Shown here in pieces: positions 31,266 through 40,318 of a DNA stretch of 43,874 bases. Below the pieces are notes generated by a model. The model did no database searches. It was given only the letters and a program-made list of their open reading frames with translations, and had not been told where the DNA came from. A program made the translations under genes and the position numbers. How positions within the stretch are numbered: position 1 is the stretch's first letter; every line of letters begins with the position of its first letter. This DNA comes from Bacteroidota bacterium (lineage in GTDB: Bacteria; Bacteroidota; Bacteroidia; Bacteroidales; VadinHA17), in contig JADKBL010000041.1 in assembly GCA_016718875.1 (NCBI GenBank), positions 1 to 43,874 of the forward strand, in the 5' to 3' direction.

Positions 31266-32831
31266 GTGGTCAACAAGGATTTAATCATTGATGTTGGTGA
31301 TTCCGAGGTCTCTTTGGCATTGCTTGAAGAAAAGCAGCTGATAGAGTTAAACAAGGAAAAGCGTAATATTAAGTTTTCGGTGGGGGATGTATATCTTGGG
31401 AAGGTCAAAAAGATCATGCCGGGGTTAAATGCAGCCTTTATTAATGTAGGGTACGAGCGTGATGCTTTCCTGCATTATCTTGATCTTGGTGCTCAGTTCA
31501 GGACTTCACAGAAATATTACCTTTCAGCTCTCCAGAAACAGGGCAAGAATCCACCGATACATAAGTTCAAACCTGAACCGGAAATTGACAAAGACGGAAA
31601 GATTACCGATGTTCTTACCCAGGGACAGACAGTCATAGTTCAGGTCACTAAGGAACCTATATCCACAAAAGGACCACGACTCTCGGCAGAGGTATCACTT
31701 GCCGGCAGAAACCTTGTCCTCATGCCTTATTCCGATAAGGTTTCAATCTCTTCAAAAATTGAGAGCCAGGAAGAAAAAAGCCGGCTAAAGGCTCTTGTCC
31801 AAAGCATTAAGCCCAGAAATTATGGTGTGATTGTGCGGACAGTTGCAGAGGGTAAAAAGGTTGCGGTACTTGATGCTGAACTTCGTGAGCTTGTTCAGAA
31901 ATGGGAATCTGCTTTTCAGTCAGTTAAAAAAGAGATTAAGTCACCAAAGCTTTTCATTGGTGAGATGGACAGGACTTCTACGATCCTGCGTGATATGCTC
32001 AACGTCACTTTTAACAGCATTCATGTGAATGATGCTTCATTCGCTGAAGATGTACGACTCTATATCAGGGAAATAGCTCCTGAGAAAGAGAAGATTGTAA
32101 AAGTGTACAAAGGTACAATTCCGATATTTGACCATTTTGGAGTCAACAAGCAGATAAAAGCTCTTTTTGGTAAGACTATATCATTCAAGCACGGAGCATA
32201 CCTTATTATAGACCATACCGAAGCACTTCATGTTATTGATGTCAACAGCGGAAACCGCTCACGATCGGGAAACGACCAGGAGTCAAATGCCCTTGAAGTA
32301 AATATGGAGGCGGCAACTGAAATAGCACGTCAGCTCCGGCTCAGAGATATGGGCGGGATAATTGTTGTCGATTTCATCGATATGCAATCGAATGAAAACA
32401 AGCAGCTTCTTTACGAAAAGGTTAAAGAGGTAATGAGCACCGACAGAACAAAGCATAACATCCTTCCTCTTACAAAATTCGGCCTTATGCAGATCACCCG
32501 ACAGAGGGTCAGGCCTGAAATGAATATTGTCACCGATGAGAAATGTCCTGTGTGTCAGGGCTCCGGTGAAACAAAACCAACAGTGCTGTTTACGGATGAG
32601 CTCGAAAGATCTCTCTCTTTCATCGTTGATAAAATAAAAACAAGAAAAATAATTCTGAACGTTCATCCTTTTGTGGCAGCCTATCTTAAAAAGGGACTCA
32701 TCCCCATCTGCCGGAAATGGAACTTCAAATACAAGATAAGCCTAAAAGTTCAGCCTGTTATTTCATATCATATGCTCGAATATCATTTCTTCGATCACTA
32801 TGATAATGAAATCGATCTTGCTCTCGACTGA
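31266..32831 (+). CDS. rng: ribonuclease G/E family protein
   Basis: 521 residues from GTG 31266. Endoribonuclease for rRNA maturation and mRNA decay. S1 domain at about 35-130 (VGDVYLGKVKKIMPGLNAAF), catalytic DNase I-like region with two metal-binding Asp motifs (HVIDVNSGNRSRSGN and IIVVDFIDMQSNENK), and the zinc-link CPVCQGSGE. The length fits RNase G rather than the long RNase E; there is no C-terminal scaffold tail. An insertion rich in Lys, Pro and Glu near 85-100 (KFKPEPEIDKDGK) is usual in Bacteroidota. No clear ribosome binding site is seen. Confidence 0.95.
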   Translation: MVNKDLIIDVGDSEVSLALLEEKQLIELNKEKRNIKFSVGDVYLGKVKKIMPGLNAAFINVGYERDAFLHYLDLGAQFRTSQKYYLSALQKQGKNPPIHKFKPEPEIDKDGKITDVLTQGQTVIVQVTKEPISTKGPRLSAEVSLAGRNLVLMPYSDKVSISSKIESQEEKSRLKALVQSIKPRNYGVIVRTVAEGKKVAVLDAELRELVQKWESAFQSVKKEIKSPKLFIGEMDRTSTILRDMLNVTFNSIHVNDASFAEDVRLYIREIAPEKEKIVKVYKGTIPIFDHFGVNKQIKALFGKTISFKHGAYLIIDHTEALHVIDVNSGNRSRSGNDQESNALEVNMEAATEIARQLRLRDMGGIIVVDFIDMQSNENKQLLYEKVKEVMSTDRTKHNILPLTKFGLMQITRQRVRPEMNIVTDEKCPVCQGSGETKPTVLFTDELERSLSFIVDKIKTRKIILNVHPFVAAYLKKGLIPICRKWNFKYKISLKVQPVISYHMLEYHFFDHYDNEIDLALD

Positions 32832-32854
32832 ACAATCTTAGATCACGGTTGTCG

Positions 32855-32884
32855 TTTGTATTCAAAGGTGTTTTATTACTTTTG
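32855..32884 (+). promoter_or_regulatory. Bacteroidetes-type promoter for dsbD
   Basis: TTTG 32855-32858, an 18-base spacer, TACTTTTG 32877-32884; 21 bases before the start. Confidence 0.68.
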
Positions 32885-32905
32885 TCATTCTAAAACTATT
32901 TGATC

Positions 32906-34891
32906 ATGATGAGGAAACTTATAATTGTTGCTTGTTTTTTTCTTACAGCCTTCACAGCTTCTTCTCAGATATTTGATCCTGCAACCTGGGAGTTCGGTTA
33001 TGAGAAAAAAGGAGATAATCAATATGAGATAATAATAACTGCCAATATTGAGGATGGTTCTCATATATACGCAATGATCGTTCCTGATGGAGGCCCTATT
33101 CCTACCAGTTTCATTTTCGACACCATCGCTGCCTTTCAGCTGGTCGGAAATACATATGAAGTAACTGCCCCTGTGGAGAAAATGGATGAAGCTTTCGGAT
33201 TCAAGATCAAAACCTTCAGTAAAAAGGCTGAGTTCAGACAAAAAATCAAAGGCATTGATCCTTCTTTCACTGTAACAGGGACACTTAATTTTATGGCATG
33301 TAACAACCAGACATGCTCTCCTCCGAAGGATGTTGAGTTTTCTGTCAGTATTTCTGACGGAGCTGTAAAAGCCCCTGCTTCAGAAGGAGGAACTATTGCA
33401 TCTGTAGAAGTTTTGCCCTCAACCGGAAGCGGATTGCTGAAGTTTTTCCTTATATCATTGCTTGCCGGATTCGCCGGTGTTCTTACACCATGCGTCTTCC
33501 CTATGATACCGATGACTGTGGCTTTCTTCTCACAGGGATCAGAGAATAAAAGTAAGTCTGTCTTTAAAGCTCTAATTTTCGGTATTTCTATAGTACTTAT
33601 ATATTCATCACTCGGAATTATTGTATCCCTCACAAGTGCAGGGGCTGGTTTTGCAAATGCACTCAGCACTCACTGGATCCCAAATATTCTTTTCTTTTCC
33701 CTGTTTGTTATTTTCGCAACATCATTCTTCGGAGCATTTGAGATTGTACTTCCAAACAAATGGGCTTCAGGTGCCGACTCAAAAGTTGACCAGGGAGGTT
33801 TGCTTGCTGCATTCTTCATGGGACTCACAACTGTGATTGTGTCATTTTCATGCACAGGACCCATTGTGGGAGCTCTTCTTGTTGAAGCGGCCAGTGGTGA
33901 TGTATTGCGCCCTACAATTGGGATGGTTGGATTCGGACTTGCATTTGCACTGCCTTTCACAATATTTGCCCTTTTCCCGTCAGTTATGAGCAGGATGCCT
34001 AAATCAGGAGGCTGGCTCAATTCAATAAAGGTCGTCCTTGGATTTATTATGCTTGCATTCAGTATGAAATTCCTGATGACCCTCGACAGCGTTTACAATC
34101 TCGGACTCCTGTCAAGGGATCTTTTCCTCGCAATATGGATCGTAATTTTCTCATTGATGGGATTTTACCTGCTGGGCAAAATCAAATTTTCCCACGATAG
34201 TGATCTCCCTCATATAGGTACATTCAGGTTATTTTTGGTAATTGCAGTATTTTCTTTTGTGGTTTACCTGGTACCCGGACTCTTCGGCGCACCTCTGAAT
34301 GCATTATCATCTTTCCTCCCTTCTCAGTCTAAATCGCAACTTAACCTGCCGCTGATAATATCAAAGAACAGGGGTGGGGGTGCAGCTGTTAGTCAGAGCA
34401 CACAGGTGAGTGCCCTGTGTTCAGAGCCAAAGCATGGAGATATTTTCGAGATGCCTCTCGGGCTGACCGGTTATTTTGATCTTAAGCAGGGACTTGCATG
34501 CGCAAAAGAACAGGGAAAGCCAGTTCTTCTCGATTTTAAAGGTCACGCATGTGCTAACTGCAAACTAATGGAAGCAAAGGTGTGGTCTGATCCTGAGGTG
34601 TTAAGGAGGCTCAGGGAAAACTTCGTGATCATTGCACTCTATGTTGATGACAGGACTCAATTACCTGAAAACGAATGGATCACATCCCCAACAGACGGGA
34701 AAGTAAAGAAGACGATAGGGAAAATCAATGAGGAACTTGAGATTTCCAGGTTTAAAACCAATGCACTGCCCCTTTATGTCATCGCTGATCATGAGGGCAA
34801 CCCGGTCATTCAGCCGACTCCTACAAATCTGAATGTGGAAGAGTACAAAAAGTGGCTTGATGATGGATTGGCTGCATTTGGGAAAAAATAA
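32906..34891 (+). CDS. dsbD: thiol:disulfide interchange protein DsbD
   Basis: 661 residues from ATG 32906 (ATG 32909 is also possible). It carries reducing power from cytoplasmic thioredoxin to the periplasm. Order: signal peptide (KLIIVACFFLTAFTASSQ), N-terminal DsbD-alpha-like domain with the Cys pair in FMACNNQTCSPP, an eight-helix membrane domain at about 180-470 with its redox Cys196 (GVLTPCVFPMIPMTVAFF) and Cys316 (SFSCTGPIVGALLV), and a C-terminal thioredoxin-like domain with CANC at 549-552 (DFKGHACANCKLMEAKVWSD). All six expected cysteines are present. Confidence 0.94.
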   Translation: MMRKLIIVACFFLTAFTASSQIFDPATWEFGYEKKGDNQYEIIITANIEDGSHIYAMIVPDGGPIPTSFIFDTIAAFQLVGNTYEVTAPVEKMDEAFGFKIKTFSKKAEFRQKIKGIDPSFTVTGTLNFMACNNQTCSPPKDVEFSVSISDGAVKAPASEGGTIASVEVLPSTGSGLLKFFLISLLAGFAGVLTPCVFPMIPMTVAFFSQGSENKSKSVFKALIFGISIVLIYSSLGIIVSLTSAGAGFANALSTHWIPNILFFSLFVIFATSFFGAFEIVLPNKWASGADSKVDQGGLLAAFFMGLTTVIVSFSCTGPIVGALLVEAASGDVLRPTIGMVGFGLAFALPFTIFALFPSVMSRMPKSGGWLNSIKVVLGFIMLAFSMKFLMTLDSVYNLGLLSRDLFLAIWIVIFSLMGFYLLGKIKFSHDSDLPHIGTFRLFLVIAVFSFVVYLVPGLFGAPLNALSSFLPSQSKSQLNLPLIISKNRGGGAAVSQSTQVSALCSEPKHGDIFEMPLGLTGYFDLKQGLACAKEQGKPVLLDFKGHACANCKLMEAKVWSDPEVLRRLRENFVIIALYVDDRTQLPENEWITSPTDGKVKKTIGKINEELEISRFKTNALPLYVIADHEGNPVIQPTPTNLNVEEYKKWLDDGLAAFGKK

Positions 34892-34892
34892 A

Positions 34893-34971
34893 TTCCCGCA
34901 GATCGCGCAGATATTCGCAGATTTAAAACCATAATTCATTTTTCTGCGATAATCTGCGGAATCAGCGGGAA
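34893..34971. repeat. TTCCCGCAGAT-type dispersed inverted repeat
   Basis: Outer arms TTCCCGC (34893-34899) and GCGGGAA (34965-34971); inner units GCAGAT repeat on the left arm and ATCTGC on the right. It fills the space between convergent dsbD and a barrel-like gene, where it may act as a two-way terminator. From general knowledge, this sequence type recurs in many Bacteroidota genomes. Confidence 0.72.
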
Positions 34972-34975
34972 ACAA

Positions 34976-35635
34976 TCAAAATTTCCCGAATTTGAAAGTT
35001 ATGTTATAGTTCCAGCCTTCAAGTGATTTTGAACTTACTACAGACGGTTGAGCTGATCCGATATCAAAAGGTGTTGTAAACAAATAGGCTGCACCGAACG
35101 CAAGACGGAAATGTCTGGTTATATTGAATTCAAGTTCAGCTGAAGGTTCAACAACAAGGATTGCTTCTGATTCTTCAATGAAATTTTCGTTAAACTCACC
35201 ATCTTTAGTTATATAAGAGATCCCTCCTGCTCCAAAAAGTACCGGAAAAGCTACATGAATGGGGAACCTTGGCAGAAGTATTGGTTCGATGTATAAACCA
35301 CCATAGCCTCCTGTAAGAAATGCATCTCTGTTAATGTTTGGTTCGTAATGATATTCATTGATAAAACCTTTTCCTCCGAATCCGAAACCAAAAGACTGTG
35401 CTGCTATCCATTCGAATTTTCCGCCGAACATTACTGCATGTTCCCCGGCTATCTGAGAGTAGCCTGTTGAGAATGCCCCATATGCCCCGCCGGGTCTGTT
35501 ATGACCGAAAAGAGTCATGAATTCATTATTCCTGTGCTTCTCCTCATCAACAGGTTTTACAAGAGTGTCTGATTCCTGTGAAAACAGAGGCACGCAGATT
35601 ATAATTAACACTGATAAGATTACTGCCTTTTTCAT
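34976..35635 (-). CDS. predicted outer-membrane beta-barrel protein
   Basis: 219 residues with a signal peptide (MKKAVILSVLIIICVPLFSQ). The mature part alternates polar and aromatic/hydrophobic residues with many Gly (GGAYGAFSTGYSQI, FGFGFGGKGFINEYHYEP, GGYGGLYIEPILLPRFPIHV, FRLAFGAAYLFTTPFDIG) and ends in Phe (NITFKFGKF), as expected for a small outer-membrane barrel of about eight or more strands. No specific family is named. It is the last gene of the likely sigma/anti-sigma/DUF4097 operon, 18 bases after the next barrel-like gene. Confidence 0.75.
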   Translation of the reverse strand: MKKAVILSVLIIICVPLFSQESDTLVKPVDEEKHRNNEFMTLFGHNRPGGAYGAFSTGYSQIAGEHAVMFGGKFEWIAAQSFGFGFGGKGFINEYHYEPNINRDAFLTGGYGGLYIEPILLPRFPIHVAFPVLFGAGGISYITKDGEFNENFIEESEAILVVEPSAELEFNITRHFRLAFGAAYLFTTPFDIGSAQPSVVSSKSLEGWNYNITFKFGKF

Positions 35636-35653
35636 TGTTCTGTAATATTTAGA

Positions 35654-36172
35654 TTAAAACACATATGATACTGATACTGCAAAATCCCATGGGGTTACCT
35701 TAAGAAAAGAAGGGAAAGAAAGTTCAACAAAAGGTTTCACATTAAGACTGATGTTAAGTGGGAGTTCTGTCAGCCTGTACTCAGCCGAAAGCCATCCGTC
35801 AACTCCTATCAGGGGACAGACTCTCCCATGGTCATCCCTGAAGTAATACTCTTCTCCCATATATCTGAGATGATTTGCATATGTGAAACCGGCATGCCCG
35901 CCATAGCCCCATGCAAAAATCAGGTTCGGCGACAAATCACTGAATGATGTCTCATAGATTATTTTTAGTCCGGTAACCTGCAGTCCATTATTATTAAAAC
36001 TCAGAAGCCCGTTGAATGCCACTTCGGTATTACCAGCTTCCTGTGACACCTGGTAAAATATTCCTCCCCTGTAGCCCATCCGGAATCCGGCCTGACGAGT
36101 TTCAAACTGCGCAGAGAGAGATAGTGATGTCAGAAAAATTAAACCTGTAATTATAAAAATTCTGTTTCTCAT
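35654..36172 (-). CDS. predicted outer-membrane beta-barrel-like protein
   Basis: 172 residues with a signal peptide (IFIITGLIFLTSLSLSAQ). The mature part looks like a small barrel: FRMGYRGGIFYQVSQEAG, LIFAWGYGGHAGFTYANHL, LPLNISLNVKPFVELSFPSF, ending with WDFAVSVSYVF and a terminal Phe. It shares strand style with the following protein but not obvious identity. Function unknown. It lies 70 bases after the DUF4097 gene; the gap on that side is larger than between other genes of the group. Confidence 0.72.
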   Translation of the reverse strand: MRNRIFIITGLIFLTSLSLSAQFETRQAGFRMGYRGGIFYQVSQEAGNTEVAFNGLLSFNNNGLQVTGLKIIYETSFSDLSPNLIFAWGYGGHAGFTYANHLRYMGEEYYFRDDHGRVCPLIGVDGWLSAEYRLTELPLNISLNVKPFVELSFPSFLKVTPWDFAVSVSYVF

Positions 36173-36242
36173 TTTTATTGATCTGAAATATTGTTTTATG
36201 CTAAAGACAAAATCATTTTTTCAAAGTTGCATCCTGATGATA

Positions 36243-37325
36243 TTATTTCACATAAATTTTTCCCCTGTTTGCATCAATCTTAAGCAGCCTGCTACCGGGA
36301 TCCTGGCCTGCAGAACCGATGGTCATATATTCTTTCTTGCCGGAATCAAGGGTTCGTTCCTCACTTTTTACGGTAGAGGGAAGAGCCAGAAATGTATTGA
36401 GTGTCCTTATCTCCAACCTGTAAGAGGCTTCAGAATCAAAGTCGAGAGAGAGATCCGAAAACGATGAACTTATATTTAATGATTCAAATTTCGGAGCAAT
36501 ATTATCGATATCGAGATTGCCATATCTTGAAACGAGATTTAGTGATTCAGTAAGTGATCCTACCTCGAAGTCCGTGAAGTAAGAATCTCCTTCAAGGGTT
36601 CCTATATTATCAATGAACAGGTCATCGCGTCTTGATTCAATATCAATTTCTCCGGCCTTGTTAATCCTGTATTTTGACGATATTGATTTTATTTTTGCTC
36701 TTTTGGTATCGCTTATTGTTATATCAGAAAATGAGGCATCAATGCTCCCTGACTGAAATGATGATATAGTTGCATCGCAGAAAGCCAGGCTGAGGTTGCT
36801 TTTTCTGCCCGGAACATCAGCCTTAAGCGACCCGTTTGATAATGTAAGTTCAAAGTTACCGCTGTTATTTTCCATAAATACATCACCATACCTGTTTTCG
36901 ATGCGGAGGTTCATATACTCAGGCACATTTATGTAATAATTGATCTCAACCTGGGAATCATAATTGATAACCTTGTTAGTCATCCCCTTGAAGTTCTCAA
37001 GGAAGGCATTTATACTCTGGTTAAAAACAGTCTGGGCAAGAAGCAGACTTCCTGATCCGGTGATTTTAACACTTATCTCATCAAACATCTTGTTGAGTTT
37101 TGACTGGTTTGGCGCCGATGCTTTTATCTCTGCCCTTATAAAAGCAGAGTCCTTTTCCCATGTGGTAATCTCTATTGTACCATACTTGTTGTTAACCTCC
37201 AGTACACTCTCTTTTGTGACACGAAATCCCTTAATGAAGCTTCTGGCTTCTGAGGCTCCCTGCGGAAACACCTGGCTTAAGGGCAGTATAGCGAGTATCA
37301 AAATCAAAACTCTTTTACAGATCAT
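36243..37325 (-). CDS. DUF4097-family secreted beta-repeat protein
   Basis: 360 residues. A signal peptide (VLILILAILPLSQVFPQ) is followed by a right-handed beta-helix-like series of short repeats, as in DUF4097 (LEVNNKYGTIEITTWEKDS, LRIENRYGDVFMENNSGNFE, IDASFSDITISDTKRAKIK, LNLVSRYGNLDIDNIAPKFE). These proteins are common beside ECF sigma factors in Bacteroidota; the role is unknown. The start codon overlaps the stop of the anti-sigma-like gene (4 bases), so the two are coupled. Confidence 0.85.
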   Translation of the reverse strand: MICKRVLILILAILPLSQVFPQGASEARSFIKGFRVTKESVLEVNNKYGTIEITTWEKDSAFIRAEIKASAPNQSKLNKMFDEISVKITGSGSLLLAQTVFNQSINAFLENFKGMTNKVINYDSQVEINYYINVPEYMNLRIENRYGDVFMENNSGNFELTLSNGSLKADVPGRKSNLSLAFCDATISSFQSGSIDASFSDITISDTKRAKIKSISSKYRINKAGEIDIESRRDDLFIDNIGTLEGDSYFTDFEVGSLTESLNLVSRYGNLDIDNIAPKFESLNISSSFSDLSLDFDSEASYRLEIRTLNTFLALPSTVKSEERTLDSGKKEYMTIGSAGQDPGSRLLKIDANRGKIYVK

Positions 37326-37855
37326 GGCTTTATTTTTTCTCTGTTATTTTCATCTTCCTTCAGAATTGTGAGCATATCCTCGAGGATTCTGATTTTTATT
37401 GTATAATTCCTTATCAGAGCCTCCACTACTTCCTGATTTGCAATATTATCCCTGAGATCTTTCTTCAGATCGGCATAAATGCTGTCGATCTGGGCAATAT
37501 CTGAATTCAGTTCCGCCTGAAGATCAGGATTGGCGGTCAGCATGGGCTGAGCCTCCAGGTATAGGGCATTTATCTGGCTTGTATAATATGCTTCTGCCTC
37601 TTTGAGTTGCTGCCTTGCAGGCATCTCTCCATCAGCTGATGCCATGGTCCGGCCAACACTGTTGCGTCCTAACTGATAAAAGAACAGCGATATACCTATG
37701 ATAACTATCACCGAGGCTGCAACTGACAGCCAGGTTTTTGTCGGTTTTCTGCCGGATTTAAGGTCTTTTCCGATTCTGTCCCAAACATCCGGAGATGGTT
37801 CGTGGAGATCCAGCGAATTCCGGTTTTTCTTAATGTACTCTTCAAGTCTGTCCAT
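37322..37855 (-). CDS. anti-sigma-like single-pass membrane protein
   Basis: 177 residues. Cytoplasmic N-terminus (MDRLEEYIKKNRNSLDLHEP, SPDVWDRIGKDL), one membrane helix at about 42-62 (TWLSVAASVIVIIGISLFFY), then a long helical periplasmic region probably forming a coiled coil (QLKEAEAYYTSQINALYLEA; VVEALIRNYTIKIRILEDML). It is directly after the ECF sigma gene (4-base gap) and before a DUF4097 gene, so it is likely the anti-sigma factor of this pair. No recognised zinc motif. Confidence 0.72.
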   Translation of the reverse strand: MDRLEEYIKKNRNSLDLHEPSPDVWDRIGKDLKSGRKPTKTWLSVAASVIVIIGISLFFYQLGRNSVGRTMASADGEMPARQQLKEAEAYYTSQINALYLEAQPMLTANPDLQAELNSDIAQIDSIYADLKKDLRDNIANQEVVEALIRNYTIKIRILEDMLTILKEDENNREKIKP

Positions 37856-37859
37856 ATTT

Positions 37860-38393
37860 TCAGTTTTTTGAGAGTTGACTTCTTAATTTATCCTTTGCCC
37901 TCGAGTACTGTGATTTTGAAGTAGATTCAGTGATTCCGAGTATCTGTGCAATCTCTGAGTGATCATAACCTTCAAGCAGGTAGAGGGTAAGTATCACCCT
38001 GTATCCGTCGGGCAGCATCTCTATACCTTTTATTATACCTGAAATATCATATACTGTTTCATCCTCTTCCTCGTAAGCTTTGTTTGGCAGTTCATCGGTG
38101 AGCATCAGGTCGATCTTCTTTTTCTGCAGGTGGTTGATACATTTATTTATAAGTATCCTTTTCAGCCATGCACCGAATGTTGATTCAAATCTGAAGGAGT
38201 TTAAATTCCTGAAACAGTCAACGAATGTTTCCTGGAGCATATCCTCAGCATCCTCCCTGTTGTTAAGCATCCTGTAAGCAATATTGTACATAGCTTTTGA
38301 ATATTGGTTATACAGCAGGAACTGAGCCCTGCTGCTGCCCTTTCTGCACTCCTCAATAAGCGGAGCATGTATGTGCAAATCAAAATTATCCAC
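37860..38393 (-). CDS. ECF RNA polymerase sigma factor
   Basis: 177 residues. Region 2 is clear (FLLYNQYSKAMYNIAYRMLN, DAEDMLQETFVDCFRNL, FGAWLKRILINKCINHLQKK), and so is region 4 (LPDGYRVILTLYLLEGYDHS, EIAQILGITESTSKSQYSRA). In contrast to the other ECF gene here, it has a normal ATG at 38393. It heads a probable operon with an anti-sigma-like gene, a DUF4097 gene and two barrel-like genes. The -7-like sequence TGTCTTTG lies shortly upstream on the - strand, one mismatch from consensus. Confidence 0.93.
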   Translation of the reverse strand: MDNFDLHIHAPLIEECRKGSSRAQFLLYNQYSKAMYNIAYRMLNNREDAEDMLQETFVDCFRNLNSFRFESTFGAWLKRILINKCINHLQKKKIDLMLTDELPNKAYEEEDETVYDISGIIKGIEMLPDGYRVILTLYLLEGYDHSEIAQILGITESTSKSQYSRAKDKLRSQLSKN

Positions 38394-38426
38394 CTGATAA
38401 ACTTACCTGATTACAAAGACAATAAG

Positions 38427-40067
38427 TTAACTCCGGGGTTGCATCCCGGTGCTGAAATTTTTCTGTTTTTCCTTTACAGGAATTACAATGAATGTATATA
38501 AGACTAATAATATGCTTATAAACAGAGATATACGCAAAATGTAGTCTCCGTATTTTACATAGAATGTTATGTTTTCTTCCGGTATTATATCACCTTTTAT
38601 AACTGCTTCAGTGTACCATCCTGTTTCACTGCGTATTTTTCCCTTTATATCGATGAAGCATGAAACGCCCGTATTTCCACATCTGGCTACCGGTCGCCGT
38701 GTCTCAATTGCCCTTAAAGAGGCATAGGAGAGATGCTGCCTGTATCCTTCAGTATTCTTCCACCAGCCATCATTGGTTATGATAAAGAGGGCATTTGCTC
38801 CTTTACTGATATATTCCGTTGTAAATGATCCGAATACAGACTCGTAGCATATTATCGGAGCTATTTTCGATCCTGTCAGCTGGTGTGTAAGAATACTCCT
38901 TTCCTCCTGTGAGCCATAGCCCCATCTGGTTCCGCCGAGGTAGGGGAGGATTCTTCCGAGCAGTCTGCCCGGACCATTGAAAAACTGCATTTCGATTCCC
39001 GGGACCAGCTTAGATTTGTGATAATACTCAAATTGAGTACCCGTATCGATCCTGAGAGCTGAATTGAAATGATCGGAGTAGTACCCTGAAGCATCTCTTT
39101 TTACAGCACTTCGTGTCGGAGGTTCATCTTTTACATCATATTGCCTGAGGGATACCAGTCCGGCAACCACTGATGTCCCGGGATATTTTCTTATCACGTC
39201 CTGTATCATTTTGATATACGGGTCATTTTGAAGATCGTCCAGATTTACCGGATCATCAACAGTTGTTTCGGGAGTTATTATCCACCTTGTATTCTGAGTT
39301 ACTGAATCAGCAGCCATAGTTAATACCTTCTGCAGCTGTGTTTTAAACGGGACTACAAATTTCTCAGTGTACGGATTGGTATTCGGCTGCACGATGACCA
39401 CCTCTTCTGGAGATGAATGACTTTCCTTAATTGAATTATATCGCCATAATGAAAATGCTGAGGGTACAATAATAATCAGCATCCATGCCAGTGCAATTGA
39501 AACAGCTCTTTTTCCGGAAGAATACCTTATTATTATATGTGCTAGGAAGTAATTACTGAGAAGGATCCATAATGTACCTCCCCCGGTACCGGTATAATCA
39601 TACCATTGGATTAATGCAATATCTTTTGCAAGACCGTTACCAAGATTCATCCATGGCGATATTATGCTGATGTTGAGGCTGGCAAGTTCATATGTGAGCC
39701 AGAGAGTGAAGATGGCAGTTATCCCTGCTGAATTGCCGGCCCTGAGCCTGATTATAAAAGCGAGCCATAATGACATTGCCATCAGGAATGTTAATCCGCT
39801 TATAACCATTATTGCCCCTGCAAGGCTTGCCACACGCATCCAACCCATTACCATGATGCTGAATATCAGTAGCCCGGGCAGGATAAGCAGGAAATATGTA
39901 TTTGGAGTGTATCTTTTTCTCTGTTCAAACAGGTGGTTTTCAATTATAAAGAACGGCACAAATGAAACCAGAAGCACGAGTCCTGTGCACCATCCGGTCC
40001 ATGCCAGTCCTGTCAGTATTCCTCCCGTAACTGACAGAAAAACAAGAGTATATTTATTGAGATTCAT
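38427..40067 (-). CDS. lnt: apolipoprotein N-acyltransferase
   Basis: 546 residues. Transfers the third acyl chain to lipoproteins at the outer face of the inner membrane. Several membrane helices occupy about 5-205. The nitrilase-like catalytic domain then shows Glu267 (WIITPETTVDDPVN), Lys351 (YYHKSKLVPGIE) and Cys407 (IAPIICYESVFG), the expected triad. One more helix is at the end (YILRISLFISILLVLYTFIV). It would modify lipoproteins such as GldD. It stands alone on the - strand, 33 bases before the sigma gene. Confidence 0.95.
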   Translation of the reverse strand: MNLNKYTLVFLSVTGGILTGLAWTGWCTGLVLLVSFVPFFIIENHLFEQRKRYTPNTYFLLILPGLLIFSIMVMGWMRVASLAGAIMVISGLTFLMAMSLWLAFIIRLRAGNSAGITAIFTLWLTYELASLNISIISPWMNLGNGLAKDIALIQWYDYTGTGGGTLWILLSNYFLAHIIIRYSSGKRAVSIALAWMLIIIVPSAFSLWRYNSIKESHSSPEEVVIVQPNTNPYTEKFVVPFKTQLQKVLTMAADSVTQNTRWIITPETTVDDPVNLDDLQNDPYIKMIQDVIRKYPGTSVVAGLVSLRQYDVKDEPPTRSAVKRDASGYYSDHFNSALRIDTGTQFEYYHKSKLVPGIEMQFFNGPGRLLGRILPYLGGTRWGYGSQEERSILTHQLTGSKIAPIICYESVFGSFTTEYISKGANALFIITNDGWWKNTEGYRQHLSYASLRAIETRRPVARCGNTGVSCFIDIKGKIRSETGWYTEAVIKGDIIPEENITFYVKYGDYILRISLFISILLVLYTFIVIPVKEKQKNFSTGMQPRS

Positions 40068-40120
40068 GTAAAATAATCAACTATCGAAGATAAATATAAT
40101 TCCACTACTTTATTTGCCGC

Positions 40121-40210
40121 TAACCACAGAGTGCACAGAGATCACAATGAAAAGATAATCACTGATTTCCCTCCGTGTCCTCTGAGCTACCTTTGTGTCC
40201 TCTGTGGTTA
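40121..40210. repeat. ACCACAGAG-type dispersed inverted repeat
   Basis: Outer arms TAACCACAGAG (40121-40131) and CTCTGTGGTTA (40200-40210), inner units TGCACAGAG against CTTTGTGTCCTCTG. It lies between lnt and the T9SS protein gene. From general knowledge, this CACAGAG repeat type is widespread in environmental bacterial genomes. No gene within. Confidence 0.75.
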
Positions 40211-40251
40211 AACCGGATTATTACAACAGCCCATTAAAAAACCGATTTTTA

Positions 40252-40282
40252 TTGGATTTTGATTCCATTTCACCTAATTTTG
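40252..40282 (+). promoter_or_regulatory. Bacteroidetes-type promoter for the T9SS protein gene
   Basis: TTG 40252-40254, a 20-base spacer, TAATTTTG 40275-40282; about 37 bases before ATG 40319. Confidence 0.65.
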
Positions 40283-40318
40283 TTCTTTTACCTGGCTTAT
40301 TAAGCTAATTATTTATTG

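Noticed and set aside
36198..36467. + strand open frame at the end of the DUF4097 gene
   Set aside because: It overlaps in antisense a well-supported DUF4097 gene and shows no protein-like features of its own.
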